A stretch of 49,026 bases of DNA from Planctomycetaceae bacterium (GTDB taxonomy: Bacteria > Planctomycetota > Planctomycetia > Planctomycetales > Planctomycetaceae), in assembly GCA_014762625.1 (NCBI GenBank), contig JABURQ010000204.1, positions 1 through 49,026 of the forward strand, in the 5' to 3' direction. The position numbers were made by a program, and so were the translations under genes. Shown here one piece after another: positions 18,322 through 26,391 of the stretch (position 1 is its first letter; the number at the start of each line of letters is the position of its first letter). Under the pieces are notes generated by a model that made no database searches, was not told the origin of the DNA, and saw nothing but the letters and a program-made list of their open reading frames with translations.

Positions 18322-19407
18322 TCAGTTCGATTGTCCCACTTTTTTGCGGGCTCCGCGATACGTCACTTCCCGTCCCTGGATAAAGTTCGCGGTAAAGGCG
18401 GGTAACTCTCCTTCGTGACCGATCACGACGAGCGTGTCCCCCGTTTGCAGGGTGTGACGCTTCAGTTCTTCACTGGATAACGTTCCGGAAGCGGCTTTAA
18501 CGGCTACCACAATCAACGCACCCTGCGATTGTTTCTCCAACTGCGAGACCGTTTGTCCGATCAACGGGGACTGATCCTCGAGTTTCAGATCGGTCAAATT
18601 CAGACCGACATGCGAAAGATGATGACTTAACGACGATCGTTCCAGATCTTCGTCCAGCAATTCGGTCGCGGAGGGCTGGGTGATGAGATGAGAAATGCGT
18701 AACGCGCCGATATCCGCAGGAAGTACGACCCGATTGGCTCCCGCCTGCAACAACTTCGATTCCGTCGACATCATCTCGCCTCGCGCGATGATTTCCAATT
18801 CCCGATTGAGAGTTCGAGCCGTCAACGTAATGAAGACATTCAACGCATCGTCGGGTAGCACCGTGGTCAGCACGCGGGCCCGATCGATTCCGGCTGCTTT
18901 CAGTACCTGTTCCTCGGTAGCATTCCCTTGGACGACGAGATAACCCTCCTCTTGAGCCATCGCGATCCGATGCTCATCAAGATCGACGATCACAAACTTC
19001 TGTCTGGACTTGGAAAGATTCTGGGCGAGCGGTTGTCCAATACGACCATAGCCGCAAATGATTGTGTGCCCTTCGAGTTGCTCGATCTCCCGGTTCTGCT
19101 TGCGTTCCCCCAGTGCCTTTTGAATTTCGCCTTCTGTCACCATTTGAATAAATCCTCCCACGGCAAAGATCGCCGATGATGTTCCGCCCACAATGACGAA
19201 GATCGTGAACACTTTGAGTTCGGGTGAGTCAAGCGGTTGGACTTCACCGTAGCCGACACCAAAGATCGTGATGACGACCATATAGATCGCATCCAGTACG
19301 TTCCAACCCGGTGTCATCGCGTACCCGGTGACGGCAATCAGACAGGTGATTGCAAAGAACGACACTCCGATAGCGATGCGACGAAACGAGCTAGTGGAAG
19401 CGCGCAT
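18322..19407 (-). CDS. Two-helix potassium channel with TrkA-N (RCK) domain
   Basis: Two N-terminal membrane helices frame a pore with the selectivity filter TIFGVGYGE (47-55), close to the TVGYGD consensus. A cytoplasmic RCK part follows: the Rossmann motif IICGYGRIGQPLAQNL (116-131), then DLDEHRIAMAQEEGYLVVQGNATEE and a TrkA-C domain with GQTVSQLEKQSQGALIV and LQTGDTLVVIGHEGEL. This is the MthK/Kch type of ligand-gated K+ channel, gated by nucleotides or Ca2+ in known members. The start at 19407 is preferred over one 20 codons upstream because the first helix begins soon after it and a purine-rich AAAGAG is suitably placed. Not obviously in an operon. Confidence 0.9.
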   Translation of the reverse strand: MRASTSSFRRIAIGVSFFAITCLIAVTGYAMTPGWNVLDAIYMVVITIFGVGYGEVQPLDSPELKVFTIFVIVGGTSSAIFAVGGFIQMVTEGEIQKALGERKQNREIEQLEGHTIICGYGRIGQPLAQNLSKSRQKFVIVDLDEHRIAMAQEEGYLVVQGNATEEQVLKAAGIDRARVLTTVLPDDALNVFITLTARTLNRELEIIARGEMMSTESKLLQAGANRVVLPADIGALRISHLITQPSATELLDEDLERSSLSHHLSHVGLNLTDLKLEDQSPLIGQTVSQLEKQSQGALIVVAVKAASGTLSSEELKRHTLQTGDTLVVIGHEGELPAFTANFIQGREVTYRGARKKVGQSN

Positions 19408-19638
19408 GAACGACTCTTTCGAGAGTTGACAACATCTGCTCGATATCAAGACAGACTGACCCGTCACTATCTTGGGCAGATCTCATGCCAAGCAGTCAAC
19501 ACTCAATACGGTTGCGTTAAAGACTTTGATTGTAAGCCGATACGACAACAGCGTACTGAGGAGTAAGCCGACAGCCTCTGCCAGCTTTGGATCCATACTG
19601 CCGGGATCCCGGGCATTCTTCCGAGCGATCAAATGCTG

Positions 19639-20583
19639 TTATGGACTGGCTTGAGACAGTGAATAACTGTTCGAGGAGCGTTTAAACAGCCGGGCCGGTC
19701 GAAAGAAACGTCCGATTGCACGGATTTCGTCATAATTGGCGAAGCTCAACCATCCCGTGATCATAAGCCAATGAAACATCATCAGGTTCATCGTCAGGTC
19801 AGTTCCAATATGAAACAGCACCAACGCAATCAAAGTGGACCGGCGGGTCTCTTTGAACCAGATGAGAATGGGAGCCGCAATCTCGAAAGCTATGACAAAC
19901 CAAGTGGCCAGTTTCAAGAACGCCAGATTTTCCGTGAAAAACTCAGGAAGCTGTAGCCGCGTCACATCGTAAAGTCGAAAGACGTAATACATCGCGGTGC
20001 CGTCAGCCCAGGCTTCTCCTTTCATTTTCTCCAATCCGCACACAAAAAACATGAAACAGATCTGAACCTGAAAAAGCCGTAGCGGCCAGACCGGGAGCGG
20101 TTTGGCTCCGGGCTGACCCGGAACACCCGCCTCTCGAATTTCATTCGCAGTCGGTGCGAAAATCAGATAAAAGGCGAAAATTCGAAACATCGTATCTTCA
20201 CCATCAAAGATGATGTTGTTCGTGTTTTGCAGCCCCGATAACAGAACAAACACCAACGCCGCCGAGATCCGCGGAAACACGCCTAGAGTCAGAGACCCCA
20301 AACCCGCAAACAGCGTGAGAAAGTAGAGATTAACCCCGACTTCATCTCTCGGCAGAAAGGTCGTCAGTTTCCAGCTGACGTTCGAGAAGTACGGGTAGAT
20401 TTCATCAGGGATCAGTCCTCCGGCTCCGAAAAACAAATGCCTATCCGGCCAGAGGAACAAAAGATTGATCGCCAGGAAGACTCCGAACAACGGACGTACC
20501 ACATTTAAGATTCGCAAGTCGCCCGGAGCCATCAGGAAGCGATCAATTGCCGTAGAGCATGATTTCAGACTCGGTGAATTCAT
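19639..20583 (-). CDS. HTTM (vitamin-K carboxylase-like) membrane protein
   Basis: The 314-residue protein has about seven membrane helices. A first helix begins LNVVRPLFGVFLAINLLFLW, then a loop with FFGAGGLIPDE, a NTNNIIFDGEDTMFRIFAFY segment, then FQVQICFMFFVCGLEKMKGEAWADGTAMYYV. This pattern, including a Gly-Leu-Glu-Lys stretch before a W-DGTA motif, is typical of HTTM-domain proteins, which are related to the transmembrane part of vitamin-K-dependent gamma-carboxylase. The activity of bacterial HTTM proteins is mostly unknown. Its start lies inside the end of the upstream gene (41-bp overlap), which argues for translational coupling with that partner. Confidence 0.85.
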   Translation of the reverse strand: MNSPSLKSCSTAIDRFLMAPGDLRILNVVRPLFGVFLAINLLFLWPDRHLFFGAGGLIPDEIYPYFSNVSWKLTTFLPRDEVGVNLYFLTLFAGLGSLTLGVFPRISAALVFVLLSGLQNTNNIIFDGEDTMFRIFAFYLIFAPTANEIREAGVPGQPGAKPLPVWPLRLFQVQICFMFFVCGLEKMKGEAWADGTAMYYVFRLYDVTRLQLPEFFTENLAFLKLATWFVIAFEIAAPILIWFKETRRSTLIALVLFHIGTDLTMNLMMFHWLMITGWLSFANYDEIRAIGRFFRPARLFKRSSNSYSLSQASP

Positions 20584-21115
20584 GGGGATACCAGGAATAA
20601 AAATGATCGGGATTATGAAATTCGGGGACGCTATACGCTTTTCGCCATGCTTCGTTGGGAGGAGGGAGAGTCTCTCCCTGATAGATCAATTGAGCCCAAT
20701 GGGGAGTCTTTCCTTCGCGTTTCGCCATCTCTCGAACCAGATGTTCGGAGAGCGGTTCCCAGAGCGCCGGTCCCTGATCGCCCGTGACGTTGTCAATGTA
20801 TTCATTCCAACGAAAATGGACCATACGCTCCCAGAAAGTCGCGTTATTCCAATCGAGAGTACTCCACCGACTTTCTGTTCCATCGTCCCAGGTGACGACA
20901 CATTCAATACGCATATTCCAATGATCGATGTCTGGAGCAAAGAGTTGCCAGCGACCCTGCCATAAATTGACTCGATTGAGAACCGGATCGACCGCCTCAT
21001 TCATTTTTTCGTGCAGCACACTGTTGTGTGGGTAGGTGTCAATCAGCGTCATCCCCCAATACACCAGAATTCCGGTGAGCACGAGGAGCCGCGAATGATA
21101 GAGCGAATTGATCAT
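20543..21115 (-). CDS. HTTM-partner membrane-anchored protein
   Basis: The product (190 residues from this ATG) has one N-terminal membrane helix (YHSRLLVLTGILVYWGMTLI) and a soluble part with many Trp and aromatic residues, including NLWQGRWQLFAPDIDHWN, CVVTWDDGTESRWSTLDW and SWYPHEF. Genes of this type commonly sit beside HTTM genes, and the FAPD-type motif recurs in such partners. No enzymatic domain is recognised. A GTG 24 bp further upstream is a possible alternative start but has no ribosome-binding site. The 41-bp overlap with the HTTM gene suggests that the two proteins work as a unit in the membrane. Confidence 0.75.
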   Translation of the reverse strand: MINSLYHSRLLVLTGILVYWGMTLIDTYPHNSVLHEKMNEAVDPVLNRVNLWQGRWQLFAPDIDHWNMRIECVVTWDDGTESRWSTLDWNNATFWERMVHFRWNEYIDNVTGDQGPALWEPLSEHLVREMAKREGKTPHWAQLIYQGETLPPPNEAWRKAYSVPEFHNPDHFYSWYPHEFTESEIMLYGN

Positions 21116-21459
21116 GGGTCGAAGTCCGTTTCGAGCCACGAGGGCGGGGAAGGAAGATCAGTATCAAAACGATGTCTGACGGGGTGATTGATAGTCGATT
21201 CACAAAAATTGGGCAACAGAAATCCGTCAAAATCAGCCGAGAACCTTCAGCTCGATCACATCGTGGGCGACAACGTAACCTGCTGAAATATCCGTGCTTA
21301 CGGGAATTCACAAAAAGGAGTTCAAAACGACATCGAAGAAAAGTTTGAGTTGAGAGGCGGCTGCGCACACGACATACTTGGAACAGCAGGAATCGCAAGG
21401 GGCGCAATGAAGCGACCCAACGAACCTGCGTTCGATTCATCTTCAATTGATAGACTTCC
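21116..21459. other. 344-bp divergent intergenic region
   Basis: This lies between the HTTM pair (leftward) and the molybdopterin oxidoreductase gene (rightward) and must hold promoters for both. I found no convincing -35/-10 pair, no hairpin with a T-run and no clear short ORF. An AAAAAGGAG at about 21314 is followed 7 bases later by no start codon, so it is probably not a ribosome-binding site. Confidence 0.6.
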
Positions 21460-23634
21460 ATGAAAAAAGTTTCTTCCGGCGGTGGCTGGCCTGCCATCAA
21501 ATACACCTTTTCCAAAGCCCGCGAAGCGGGGGGCCTCCGCAAACTCTGGAAGGCGATGCGCTCCAAAAACACCTGTAAGACCTGTGCTCTCGGGATGGGA
21601 GGCCAGAAAGGAGGAATGGTCAATGAAAGCGGTCACTTTCCGGAGGTCTGCAAGAAATCGTTGCAGGCGATGGTCGCCGACATGCAGGGCGCGATCAGCG
21701 ACGAATTCTTCTCCACCTACTCGATTGAGCAACTGCGACAATTTACCCCCCGCGAACTGGAACACGCTGGACGACTCACGAAACCGATGCTCGCCGTCCG
21801 AGGCGAGAATTATTATCGACCGATCTCGTGGGAAGAGGCGTTCGAGAAAGTCGTCGACAAGCTGAAAGCTCTCTCCGCGGAGGAAACCTTCTGGTATTTT
21901 TCCGGACGCAGTTCCAACGAAGCCGGTTTCCTCTTACAGATGTTTGCCCGTCTCTACGGCACCAATAACGTCAACAATTGCAGCTATTATTGCCATCAAG
22001 CGAGCGGCGTCGGCCTGAATTCCGTCCTCGGAACGGGAACGGCGACCATCGTTCTCGACGACGTTGAACACGCGGACTTGGTATTCGTCATCGGAGGAAA
22101 CCCGGCCAGCAATCACCCCCGCTTGATGACGACGCTGAAAAATGTCCGCCGCAAGGGAGGAGAGGTGATCGTCATCAATCCGGTCATTGAAACCGGGATG
22201 GTCAGCTTCAAAGTCCCCAGCGATCCGTGGAGTCTCCTGTTTGGAACGAAAATCGCCACCGAGTATATCCAACCTCACATCGGCGGCGACCTGGCTCTGG
22301 TAACGGGAATTGCCAAGCGTGTTCTTGAACTCGGCCACGCGGACGAAGCGTTTCTCAACGAACACACACACGGCTGGCCGGAATTGAAATCGCGGCTGGA
22401 AACTCTCAACTGGGACGAGATCATCCAAAAGTCGGGAGTCCAGAAAGCTGACATCGATCGCATCGCCGACAAATACTGCGCGGCCAACAATGTCATTTTC
22501 TCGTGGACGATGGGAATCACCCACCACCATCACGGCGTCGAGAACGTTGAAGCGATCGCCAACCTGGCACTGATGCGAAAAATGGTGGGACGTCCCAACG
22601 CGGGGATGATGCCCATACGCGGGCACTCCAACGTCCAGGGAATCGGATCGGTCGGAGTTACTCCCAAACTCAAGGATGCGATCTTCGAACGGCTGCAAAC
22701 GCACTTCGGCGTCGAACTGCCGACCACCGAGGGACTCGATACGATGGGCTGTATGGAGGAAGCGCATGCGGAACGACTGAAACTCGGCTTCAGCCTGGGT
22801 GGGAATCTCTATGGCTCCAACCCGGCCGCCAATTACGCAGCAGAAGCACTCCAGAAACTCGATCTGCTCGTTTATCTAAACACCACGCTCAATACCGGCC
22901 ACGCCTGGGGAACAGCGAAAGAAACGCTCATTCTACCTGTTCTGGCCCGCGATGAAGAGCCGCAACCGACCACACAGGAATCGATGTTCAACTACGTTCG
23001 TTTGTCGGATGGAGGGCCAGCCCGACACGTTGGCCCGAAGAGTGAAGTCGAAGTCATTTCTCATATCGCCAAGAGAGTCTTGCCTGAGAGTCCCGTCGAT
23101 TGGGTCGGTATGGAGAACACCAGCCGCATTCGGGAAGCGATTGCCGAGATTGTCCCCGGCTTTGAAAAGATCAAACAGATCAGCGATACGAAAGAAGAAT
23201 TCCAAATCGGCGGGCGCACGTTTCACGAACCGAAGTTTGCCACCGCCGACGGGAAAGCCAACCTCCGCGTGCATGAATTACCGATCCCCCACGCACGGGA
23301 GAACTGCGTTCGTCTGATGACAGTCCGTAGCGAAGGCCAGTTCAATACGGTCGTATATGAAGAATACGACCTCTATCGCGGCATCGACGCCCGAGACGTC
23401 GTGCTATTGCATCCCGACGATGTGGACTCGCTGGGACTGCAAGATCGGCAACGCGTCACCGTCCACAGCGACGAAGGAAATCTGCCGAATATCGAGATTC
23501 GGGCCTGGGACAAAATTCGGGCCGGGAATGCGCTGATGTATTATCCGGAAGCGAACTGCCTTGTCCCGAAATCGACCGATCCTCGCTCGAAAACACCCTG
23601 TTTCAAATCGGTGCTGATCTGGTTCGAAGCCTGA
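21460..23634 (+). CDS. FdhF/YdeP-family molybdopterin oxidoreductase
   Basis: This 724-residue protein follows the formate-dehydrogenase-alpha-like fold in the YdeP subgroup. It has an N-terminal CKTCALGMGGQKGG (Cys39, Cys42), PISWEEAFEKVVDKL, FSGRSSNEAGFLLQMFAR, then NNCSYYCHQASGVGLNSVLG, in which Cys178 sits where formate dehydrogenases carry selenocysteine or cysteine. VFVIGGNPASNHPR and GHSNVQGIGSVG contact the bis-MGD cofactor, and the C-terminal domain has GQFNTVVYEEYDLYRG and ARDVVLLHPDDV. There is no twin-arginine signal, so it should be cytoplasmic. E. coli YdeP is linked to acid resistance, but the substrate of this family is not settled. No fdhD or cofactor genes are nearby; the next gene converges 8 bp away. 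Confidence 0.88.
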   Translation: MKKVSSGGGWPAIKYTFSKAREAGGLRKLWKAMRSKNTCKTCALGMGGQKGGMVNESGHFPEVCKKSLQAMVADMQGAISDEFFSTYSIEQLRQFTPRELEHAGRLTKPMLAVRGENYYRPISWEEAFEKVVDKLKALSAEETFWYFSGRSSNEAGFLLQMFARLYGTNNVNNCSYYCHQASGVGLNSVLGTGTATIVLDDVEHADLVFVIGGNPASNHPRLMTTLKNVRRKGGEVIVINPVIETGMVSFKVPSDPWSLLFGTKIATEYIQPHIGGDLALVTGIAKRVLELGHADEAFLNEHTHGWPELKSRLETLNWDEIIQKSGVQKADIDRIADKYCAANNVIFSWTMGITHHHHGVENVEAIANLALMRKMVGRPNAGMMPIRGHSNVQGIGSVGVTPKLKDAIFERLQTHFGVELPTTEGLDTMGCMEEAHAERLKLGFSLGGNLYGSNPAANYAAEALQKLDLLVYLNTTLNTGHAWGTAKETLILPVLARDEEPQPTTQESMFNYVRLSDGGPARHVGPKSEVEVISHIAKRVLPESPVDWVGMENTSRIREAIAEIVPGFEKIKQISDTKEEFQIGGRTFHEPKFATADGKANLRVHELPIPHARENCVRLMTVRSEGQFNTVVYEEYDLYRGIDARDVVLLHPDDVDSLGLQDRQRVTVHSDEGNLPNIEIRAWDKIRAGNALMYYPEANCLVPKSTDPRSKTPCFKSVLIWFEA

Positions 23635-23642
23635 GCCTCAAC

Positions 23643-24122
23643 TCACTCACTGGCTTCCGCCGCGGGCGGGGCGACCTTCGGAATGGCCACTTTGGCAAAT
23701 CCCGAGATGCCGACGATAATCGCGGCGAGCGTGAGCATGATCCCGAGCCACTTCTTCGAATTCTGACGCATCGGTTCAAATTTTTCCGAGCGTCCGGTAA
23801 GCGCCGAGGCGAGAAAAAACACCACAAACGCGAGGATCATCTTGGTCCCGATCAGTCCATGATAGAGCCCTTGTCCCTTATGATCGGGAATCGCTTTCAC
23901 GTAGTTATACAAGCCGCTGATTAAAATCAAACCGATTCCAATCCCCACAATCTTTCTCCAGCGGGCAAACACTTTCTCTTTGAGAGCCTGATGCTGATCG
24001 TCGGGAAGTTCGGAAGCCGCCGGTATCAGCGCAAGTCGCATAAAGGCGGCACCACCGATCAGCACAATAACCGTCCCTATATGGGCCCAGCGAGAGACGA
24101 CATCTACGGGATTGAAATCCAT
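23643..24122 (-). CDS. Four-helix integral membrane protein (CopD-like)
   Basis: The 159-residue product has four predicted membrane helices: near WAHIGTVIVLIGGAAFMRLALI, GIGIGLILISGLYNYV, LIGTKMILAFVVFFLASAL and LGIMLTLAAIIVGISGFAKV. It ends in an Ala/Pro tail (PPAAEASE). The first helix with a His and the overall pattern recall CopD-like or related small membrane proteins, but I cannot name a firm family. AGGA lies 9 nt before the ATG. It is 55 bp downstream of glgC on the same strand, so it may share that transcript. Confidence 0.7.
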   Translation of the reverse strand: MDFNPVDVVSRWAHIGTVIVLIGGAAFMRLALIPAASELPDDQHQALKEKVFARWRKIVGIGIGLILISGLYNYVKAIPDHKGQGLYHGLIGTKMILAFVVFFLASALTGRSEKFEPMRQNSKKWLGIMLTLAAIIVGISGFAKVAIPKVAPPAAEASE

Positions 24123-24177
24123 GAACGGGATCCTGAAAAAGGTGAATCGTGACCGAGTCGAGGTTTAGTCTGTCTAT

Positions 24178-25482
24178 TTATAGTGTCCAGCCGTCGTTCA
24201 GCAAGGCTCCACGTTCGACGACCACAATCCCGTCTCGCAGATGAACCACGCCGCGATCGTCGGTTTCGGGCTGATCGTCCCCCGAAACCAACTTTACATT
24301 TTTTCCCACGCGGCAATTTTTATCGATGATGGCGTTCTCGATGTGCGAACCGTCCCCAATTCCGACGGGAATATCGCCGCGAGCATGCATCGCTTCCAAC
24401 TCCGCAGGCGATTCGTGGAAATCGGCCCCCATCACAATGGAGTTTTTGATCGTCACGTTATCTCCGATACGACAGCGCAAACCGATCACGCTATTCTCAA
24501 TCACGGTTCCCTTACCGATGATGCAACCATCCGCCAACAGCGATCGATTAACCGTCGTCTCGTTCAGTTTCGCCGGTGCCAGAAAGCGCGCCCGGGTGTA
24601 GATCGGTTCTTTTTCAATCACAAACTCAAACGGCGGGTTCTCTCCCGCCAGATCGAGATTCGCCTGATAAAATGACTTGATGGTTCCGATATCTTCCCAG
24701 TAGCCGTCGAACATATGCACTTGCACGTGGGTCGAATCGATGCAATCGGGGAAGACTTCCTTCCCGAAGTCTTCGTGATCGCTGGTTTTGAGAAGTTCGA
24801 GCAGTTTGTCGCGATTGAAGAGGTAAATTCCCATACTGGCGAGACAGTCTCGTCCCTTGCTTTCGATTCCCTGGGAATCGAAAAACTCCGGAGGCATGCG
24901 GACGGTATCCATCTCTTCGTCGGTCTGCGGCTTTTCCTTGAAGCCGAGGACTCGGCCCGTGTCGTCAAGTTGCATGATGCCGAACGCTTTGGCGGCCTCG
25001 CGATCGACGGGAAGCCCGGCGATGGTCACTTCCGCTCCCGATTCCACATGTGTCTGGAGCATTTTCTGGTAATCCATCCGATAAAGCTGGTCGCCGGAGA
25101 GAATCAGAACGTACTCGATGCCGTGCTGTTCGAGGTAACGAATGTTCTTGCGAACGGCGTCCGCGGTCCCCTGATACCAGTCGGCTCCTTCGAGTGTTTG
25201 CTGGGCGGCGAGAATTTCGACGAACCCGCCGCTGAAATGATCGAACGAATAAGTTTGACGAATGTGGCGATGGAGGCTGACGGAGTTGAACTGCGTGAGC
25301 AGATAAACGGAATTGATCCGACTGTTGAGACAATTCGAGATCGGAATGTCGATCAAGCGATATTTCCCGGCCAGCGGAACTGCCGGTTTGGAGCGAAACT
25401 GCGTCAATGGAAAGAGTCGGGTTCCCTTGCCGCCACCGAGAATCACACTCACAACGCGTCGCATATCAAGCGGTTTGGCCAT
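24178..25482 (-). CDS. glgC: Glucose-1-phosphate adenylyltransferase
   Basis: GlgC makes ADP-glucose for glycogen. The 434-residue protein starts MAKPLDMRRVVSVILGGGKG; GGAG with a 6-nt spacer fixes this ATG instead of one six codons upstream. The nucleotidyltransferase signature LGGGKGTRLFPLTQFRSKP, then AVPLAGKYRLIDIPISNCLN, ILSGDQLYRMDYQ and the C-terminal left-handed beta-helix with hexapeptide repeats (VIENSVIGLRCRIGDNVTI) are all present. The AGKYRLIDIPISNCLN stretch resembles cyanobacterial and plant enzymes more than E. coli GlgC, which reads GGKFRIIDFALSNCIN; this may mean a different allosteric effector. No glycogen synthase gene is nearby; a GH15-like gene lies about 8 kb away. Confidence 0.95.
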   Translation of the reverse strand: MAKPLDMRRVVSVILGGGKGTRLFPLTQFRSKPAVPLAGKYRLIDIPISNCLNSRINSVYLLTQFNSVSLHRHIRQTYSFDHFSGGFVEILAAQQTLEGADWYQGTADAVRKNIRYLEQHGIEYVLILSGDQLYRMDYQKMLQTHVESGAEVTIAGLPVDREAAKAFGIMQLDDTGRVLGFKEKPQTDEEMDTVRMPPEFFDSQGIESKGRDCLASMGIYLFNRDKLLELLKTSDHEDFGKEVFPDCIDSTHVQVHMFDGYWEDIGTIKSFYQANLDLAGENPPFEFVIEKEPIYTRARFLAPAKLNETTVNRSLLADGCIIGKGTVIENSVIGLRCRIGDNVTIKNSIVMGADFHESPAELEAMHARGDIPVGIGDGSHIENAIIDKNCRVGKNVKLVSGDDQPETDDRGVVHLRDGIVVVERGALLNDGWTL

Positions 25483-25602
25483 TATAGTCTCCAGCTCCAT
25501 CAGTGGTGATGAATCATCATTGAATCAGACGTAACCTGCATCACAGGGTAATGGAGACTCGGTTTGATCGCAATGAGCTGATCGAGAGAGACTTTCGCGT
25601 TA

Positions 25603-26385
25603 CTAATCCAGCAGTTCGTTCGCGAGCAAAGCGAATCCTCGCAGGGACAAATTAGGCGTGAGCGTAAAGTCCTGCAATTCCTCAGAGAGCAATTCCGCTC
25701 CGCCTCCGGTCAAGAACCTGGCAACGTTCGATCGTCCCGCGAGAATGCGTTCGGTCAGTTCGCGGATCGCTCCCAACTGCCCCCAGTAGAGTCCGCTTCG
25801 AATGGCCTCGCGGGTTTCTTTGCCAACGGGGTTCCTGGATTCTTCCTGTAATTCTTCCAGAGGGACCTCGGGTAATAGCTGGGTATAGCGATGGAGAGAT
25901 TCGGCGGACAGGCGTAACCCCGGCAAAATCGCGCCCCCCTGAAAGACGCCGTTTTCGTCGATCAAGTCGACCGTCGTCGCGGTCCCGGAATCAACCACCA
26001 GGGCCGCTTCTCCCGGCTCGCGAAGCTGATTGGCGGCCATCGCATTCAGGAGACGATCGATCCCCACCTGATGAGGCGATTTGACATCCATCGAAATCGA
26101 TAACAGACCCCGATCTCGCAACGGAACCGGAACCCCAATCGTCTTCAGAGACCAGTCGAGCATCAACGTTTCCACGCCCCCCGGCGAGGAGCCGGTGACA
26201 ATCGCGGGAACCGGCTCATCAATTTCCTTCGTCCATTGCAGGAGTACGTTGGTTTCCAGAGGATGGCGAACGTCCTGCGTGTGGCAGGCGGAATAGTTCG
26301 GTAGCGGAGAATCGTCCGCCCGGTCGAACAGACCGGCTTTCAGACGGCTGTTTCCCACATCAAAAACAATTAGCGGCGACTCCAA
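25603..26385 (-). CDS. coaX: Type III pantothenate kinase
   Basis: CoaX phosphorylates pantothenate, the first committed step of coenzyme A synthesis. The 260-residue product has the ASKHA-fold phosphate-1 motif FDVGNSRLKAG, the GIDRLLNAMAA motif with the catalytic Asp, and VVDSGTATTVDLI (phosphate-2), followed by FQGGAILPGL and a C-terminal FLTGGGAEL. Known members need a monovalent cation and are not feedback inhibited by CoA. The ATG is six bases after the pntB stop on the same strand, so it is the fourth gene of the pnt operon. Confidence 0.93.
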   Translation of the reverse strand: MESPLIVFDVGNSRLKAGLFDRADDSPLPNYSACHTQDVRHPLETNVLLQWTKEIDEPVPAIVTGSSPGGVETLMLDWSLKTIGVPVPLRDRGLLSISMDVKSPHQVGIDRLLNAMAANQLREPGEAALVVDSGTATTVDLIDENGVFQGGAILPGLRLSAESLHRYTQLLPEVPLEELQEESRNPVGKETREAIRSGLYWGQLGAIRELTERILAGRSNVARFLTGGGAELLSEELQDFTLTPNLSLRGFALLANELLD

Positions 26386-26391
26386 GCTGAA

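Noticed and set aside
19601-19612. Perfect palindrome CCGGGATCCCGG between the TrkA and HTTM genes
   Set aside because: Twelve-base palindromes are expected about ten times by chance here; it has no loop or T-run to act as terminator.
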